Source: an uncultured Lachnospiraceae bacterium (GTDB lineage: Bacteria; Bacillota; Clostridia; Lachnospirales; Lachnospiraceae). From it: a DNA stretch of 8,789 nucleotides. Of this stretch, positions 6,158 to 8,789 are shown piece after piece (the first letter of the stretch is position 1; each line of letters begins with the position of its first letter). The stretch covers positions 1 through 8,789 of the forward strand of contig CAMWMO010000031.1 in NCBI GenBank assembly GCA_947175305.1, in the 5' to 3' direction. A model generated the notes under the pieces. It did not search any database. It was not told the origin of the DNA and saw only the letters and a list, made by a program, of their open reading frames with translations. The translations under genes were made by a program, and so were the position numbers.

Positions 6158-7906
6158 TTACTCTGCAGTAAACAACGCTTCCATTACGCTGACTTGCAAT
6201 AATTTCCACAGGGCAAGACTGTTGCCCACCATATAACAGACACCCACTAAGCATCCGGTAAACACGGAACTGCCCCCGTAATTGCCCTGAATCAGCACGG
6301 ACAGCACACTTCCCGCCACAATACCTGTGATAACCAGCACCGACTGTTCTGCAAAAAAGATCCGAAAACATCTCTTCCTGTTCAAACCGATGGAACGAAG
6401 CAGCGCCATCTCATTCTTCCGGCTCTGCAAAAGCAGCAGCGTGATAAGATAGCCTACACAGACGATCAGCCCCAGCAGAAACGGAAAGAATGCCCACACC
6501 GTATCGATCACCTGCCGCAGATGTCCTGCCGTGCTGATAAAGGCCGCATCATTTACATTCAGAGCTGTCCCATTGAGAGAATTATCCCTGGTAGTAGGCG
6601 ACACGCTCTGCAGTCCCAAATCCTTCATTTCCTGCTTAAACGCATTGATCTGCAGAGCGTCAGAAAGTGCAAAGGAAACCGAGCTCGCAAAGAAAGGAAT
6701 TCCCTCTTCCGTGTAAGAAGCCCGGACCGCGTGAAATGGCACGATCACATCCGGCGGCTCAGTAAGGTTGTCCTGCCATGCACTTACCAGATCCGCATAG
6801 CCGGCAATCTCATACTCGACTGTCTGCAGCGGATTCATGTCCAGTTCGCCGTATCGTTCATTCTTTCGGTAATAATAATACTCGCAGAGCGTCACTTTAT
6901 CTCCCAGCTTCCACCCGTTTTTTTCAAACAATTGCTTGGAAACAACACATTTCGCTTCCGCGCCCTGCAAAAGGGATGCATCTTCCCCCGTATTCCATAC
7001 CACATCTTTCTCTTCTATCCCCAAAGCCTCTATGCAGTTTATCCCCTCCAAATACAGATTCAAGGTATGCCACTCACCAGGTATGACCTCATCAATCCCC
7101 GCTTTCAATCGCACATCCATCTTCAATTTGTCAATATACGCCGAGTCTAGAAATCCCTGTATCAGTTTATCCTGTATGAAGATACCAGTCTGTCGGCTGC
7201 CGTCTAGCGTGGTGATATAGGCATTGACAGGAAGCGCTTCCGGAAGTTTTAAAAGCTGCTGCTGATTGTTGGCAATATTAGACAGATAAGTATGCAGAAG
7301 AAGCACCACCAACATATCCATCAAAATCGTAAGAATACTTTTCACCTTATGCCGCCCGATCTTCACTTCCCTTATCGTTTCATTTTTCCAAAGAATATAG
7401 ACAGCCGCGGTTCCGCATAGAATGACAAGAATGCCCACCCACACATAAAAAAATACCGGACTTTCATACCATGCGCTGGCCTGCCAGACAGACATATCCT
7501 CTCCGTTCTGCCCACTGCCCTGTCTGATCAGATAGCCGATCCCCACACAGACCAGGTAGAGGATGCCGCAGACACAGGCAGCTAACAACACTCTGGCCTT
7601 TCCCATCCGGCTTTTCTCTTCCGCAGCTTCTCTGGATTGGAAAATGGTGTCCGCCACGATCTGTTCCGCCTCTTTTCTTTCAATCCTGACTTCTTCGGTC
7701 TTTTCACTCTGCATCAGTTCCAAAAGACTTACGCCCAGACATTCCGAAAGCGGTTCTAACAGCTTAATATCCGGAAATCCGACACCGTTCTCCCATTTGG
7801 AGACTGCCTTATCGGATACATGGATCAAATCAGCCAACTGCTTCTGGGTCAGTCCTTTTTCTTTTCTAGTCTCCCGTATAAATTTACCGAATTTAATATT
7901 GTCCAT
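6158..7906 (-). CDS. XRE helix-turn-helix regulator fused to an FtsX/MacB-type permease
   Basis: From ATG 7906 this is 582 residues in one uninterrupted frame. Residues 3-65 are a typical XRE DNA-binding domain (LTQKQLADLIHVSDKAVSKW). After a charged linker come two hydrophobic segments (about 105-125 and 151-173), a basic cytosolic stretch, then a permease: helix at about 188-210, external domain about 211-464, and helices at about 466-493, 513-541 and 547-569. The external part has CVVSKQLFEKNGWKLGD (320-336), matching the same element in the neighbouring permease. The loop MALLRSIGLNRKRCF matches its ATPase-contact loop. Two extra helices keep both the DNA-binding part and the coupling loop in the cytosol, so the topology is coherent. 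An in-frame GTG at 7978 would add 24 residues. I prefer ATG 7906 because the predicted transcript starts near 7972, the XRE fold begins right after it, and GGA (7914-7916) is 7 bases upstream. Inferred role: permease subunit and transcriptional regulator in one. Confidence 0.88.
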   Translation of the reverse strand: MDNIKFGKFIRETRKEKGLTQKQLADLIHVSDKAVSKWENGVGFPDIKLLEPLSECLGVSLLELMQSEKTEEVRIERKEAEQIVADTIFQSREAAEEKSRMGKARVLLAACVCGILYLVCVGIGYLIRQGSGQNGEDMSVWQASAWYESPVFFYVWVGILVILCGTAAVYILWKNETIREVKIGRHKVKSILTILMDMLVVLLLHTYLSNIANNQQQLLKLPEALPVNAYITTLDGSRQTGIFIQDKLIQGFLDSAYIDKLKMDVRLKAGIDEVIPGEWHTLNLYLEGINCIEALGIEEKDVVWNTGEDASLLQGAEAKCVVSKQLFEKNGWKLGDKVTLCEYYYYRKNERYGELDMNPLQTVEYEIAGYADLVSAWQDNLTEPPDVIVPFHAVRASYTEEGIPFFASSVSFALSDALQINAFKQEMKDLGLQSVSPTTRDNSLNGTALNVNDAAFISTAGHLRQVIDTVWAFFPFLLGLIVCVGYLITLLLLQSRKNEMALLRSIGLNRKRCFRIFFAEQSVLVITGIVAGSVLSVLIQGNYGGSSVFTGCLVGVCYMVGNSLALWKLLQVSVMEALFTAE

Positions 7907-7939
7907 ACCTGTTTCCACTGTCCTGTTGATACTAGTTAT

Positions 7940-7970
7940 AAGGCAGAACCCCGAAAAAGTTTTCTGCCTT
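7940..7970 (-). promoter_or_regulatory. Inverted repeat in the transporter-operon leader; candidate operator or hairpin
   Basis: AAGGCAGAA (7940-7948) and TTCTGCCTT (7962-7970) are perfect 9-bp inverted arms around a 13-base spacer. Their centres are 22 bp apart, about two helical turns, which suits a dimeric helix-turn-helix protein. They lie just downstream of the predicted transcription start, so the repeat could be an operator for the XRE domain encoded next to it, or an RNA hairpin at the 5' end of the message. The repeat is visible; its function is inferred. Confidence 0.5.
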
Positions 7971-7978
7971 TTGCGCAC

Positions 7979-8008
7979 ATTTTAGCATAGCCAAAATAAA
8001 AAGGGCAA
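7979..8008 (-). promoter_or_regulatory. Predicted promoter of the transporter operon
   Basis: On the minus strand TAAAAT (7979-7984) is preceded by TGC, giving an extended -10 element. TTGCCC (8003-8008, 4 of 6 matches to TTGACA) lies 18 bp upstream. The -35 overlaps the 3' arm of the preceding gene's terminator and the spacer is its T-tract. Transcription would start near 7972, leaving a leader of about 65 bases before ATG 7906. An alternative -10, TATAAC at 7934-7939, has no convincing -35. Confidence 0.5.
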
Positions 8009-8029
8009 TCTACGTAAAGTAGAATGCCC
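7992..8029 (-). terminator. Intrinsic terminator of the peptidase-like gene
   Basis: On the minus strand GGGCATTCTAC and GTAGATTGCCC pair over 11 positions with one A-A mismatch around a 5-base loop (stem 8003-8013 with 8019-8029). They are followed at once by TTTTTATTTT. It begins 6 bases after the TGA stop (8036-8038). This is a textbook Rho-independent terminator and separates the 242-residue gene from the transporter operon. Confidence 0.88.
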
Positions 8030-8035
8030 CATAAC

Positions 8036-8764
8036 TCAAGAAACTTTGCGGTTTATTCCAATCAGATAGAGCAGCTTTGCCCCATATCCTGAAATATGTG
8101 TGATCGCTTCTCTGAGTGTCGGATAGGAAATGCTCTCCGTATATCTCCCTGTTTTATCTCTGCAATAGGCGTTGTGCAAAACATATCCGCCGCTTACATC
8201 CCGTGTGATACACACCGTATGTATCTGTTTGGTAATATCATTTCCGTCATTATATACCGTGGCGATCATAACGGCGCTCTCCCGTTCAATCTCCTCCACG
8301 GACCGCTGCTTCCCATAAGATGTGCGAACTTCCATCCCACTGCTCTTAAGATACCGCGCCAGCGCCAAAGGAGATGTTCCGAATTCTCCCCGCAGCGCCG
8401 CTCCCTTTGCTTCAAATCTGCGGATCAGATCCGCCAGTTCTTCCGGTGCCATGCTGCCATACAATCTTTTCCTCGCATTAAAAACAGCGATGATCTCACA
8501 GCCGGAATAACACATACTATGATGCCGGCCTGCCCCGAATCGTACATTCTCCCACTGCACCTGATTCTCAATACAGACATGCGGGTCCGTCCATAATGCC
8601 CGATCCATTTCCCTCAGCTGTTTCAAATTATGCACGTAGTTCTTTTCTCTGACAAACCGTCGCACCCTGATCCACGATAACACATGATACAGCCTGACGA
8701 CTATTTTATTGCTTATGTACCTCGGAATAAAAGAAGCCCAAAACCTTTTCCATTTCATATTCAT
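8036..8764 (-). CDS. Unassigned protein with C39/papain-like cysteine peptidase features
   Basis: I do not recognise a named family for this 242-residue protein. The first 40 residues are basic and aromatic with a moderately hydrophobic stretch (about 20-32), so membrane attachment is possible, but no clear signal peptide is seen. The rest resembles C39-like papain-fold peptidases. Cys89 in YSGCEIIAVFNA is placed like the nucleophile at the start of a helix, His182 in KQIHTVCITRD begins a strand, and Asn198 in GYVLHNAY follows in the next strand, giving a possible Cys-His-Asn triad. Gln68 or Gln70 could form the oxyanion hole. Such domains cleave peptides or isopeptides, but some relatives are inactive. 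An in-frame TAG lies 4-6 bases before the ATG, so the start is ATG 8764 or the second ATG two codons later. No strong ribosome site is seen, consistent with coupling to an upstream gene. It is ended by its own terminator, so any link with the transporter is uncertain. Confidence 0.75.
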   Translation of the reverse strand: MNMKWKRFWASFIPRYISNKIVVRLYHVLSWIRVRRFVREKNYVHNLKQLREMDRALWTDPHVCIENQVQWENVRFGAGRHHSMCYSGCEIIAVFNARKRLYGSMAPEELADLIRRFEAKGAALRGEFGTSPLALARYLKSSGMEVRTSYGKQRSVEEIERESAVMIATVYNDGNDITKQIHTVCITRDVSGGYVLHNAYCRDKTGRYTESISYPTLREAITHISGYGAKLLYLIGINRKVS

Positions 8765-8789
8765 ACACTAGCCGCAATGATCTCCATCT
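8761..8789 (-). CDS. Possible last codons of an upstream gene (5' partial)
   Basis: A minus-strand frame entering from the right edge reads MEIIAASV and stops at TGA 8761-8763. That stop overlaps the ATG of the peptidase-like gene in the ATGA form typical of translationally coupled genes. Only about eight codons are visible, so neither family nor reality can be tested. The overlap and the lack of a good ribosome site for the next gene are the only support. Confidence 0.35.

Noticed and set aside
6521..7150. 209-residue plus-strand open frame
   Set aside because: Antisense to the external domain of the fusion protein, with no recognisable motif.
7907..7978. GTG start at 7978 adding 24 residues to the fusion protein
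   Set aside because: It would sit at or before the predicted transcription start near 7972, would translate through the inverted repeat, and the added residues precede the normal XRE domain start.
7563..7985. 140-residue plus-strand open frame across the operon leader
   Set aside because: Antisense to the helix-turn-helix region and running over the promoter; no ribosome site or family features.

Overview
The window looks like chromosomal DNA of a gut-type Clostridia, most likely Lachnospiraceae. This is inferred from protein style: an XRE domain followed by membrane segments, FtsX/MacB-type permeases of the pneumococcal Vex kind, and a PAS-GGDEF-EAL protein with Firmicute-like motifs. Strong AGGAG/GGAGG ribosome sites, tight same-strand gene packing and a GC content near 45-50% fit as well. 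No RNA gene, insertion sequence, CRISPR array or origin was seen. Nearly everything is on the minus strand, so transcription runs from right to left.

Right edge (8036-8789): a 242-residue protein of unknown role has a Cys/His/Asn arrangement like C39/papain-fold peptidases. It may overlap by 4 bases with the tail of another gene that leaves the window. A good intrinsic terminator (7992-8029) ends this unit.

Centre (3541-8008): a three-gene ABC transporter operon in the order permease, ATPase, permease. The first gene is the notable one. It encodes an N-terminal XRE helix-turn-helix DNA-binding domain, two extra membrane segments, and then a full FtsX/MacB-type permease in one continuous frame. 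The second gene is a MacB/LolD-type ATPase with all nucleotide-binding motifs, and the third is a conventional FtsX permease with a large external domain. A predicted extended -10 promoter sits against the upstream terminator. A perfect 9-bp inverted repeat in the leader is a candidate operator or leader hairpin. A perfect 12-bp hairpin overlaps the stop codon of the last gene.

Left-centre (176-3462): a type-B carboxylesterase gene is followed after 20 bp by a PAS-GGDEF-EAL gene. The GGDEF part has lost its catalytic, metal and inhibitory-site residues, while the EAL part keeps the residues of an active cyclic-di-GMP phosphodiesterase. The two genes are probably cotranscribed.

Left edge (1-167): the tail of a plus-strand membrane protein gene, about 29% GC, converges on the phosphodiesterase gene with only 8 bp between the stop codons. 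The sharp composition change suggests a boundary between DNA of different histories.

The most unusual content is the regulator-permease fusion. It could let the transporter sense its own substrate or state and control its own operon without a separate sensor kinase. That role is inference; the fused architecture is read directly from the sequence.
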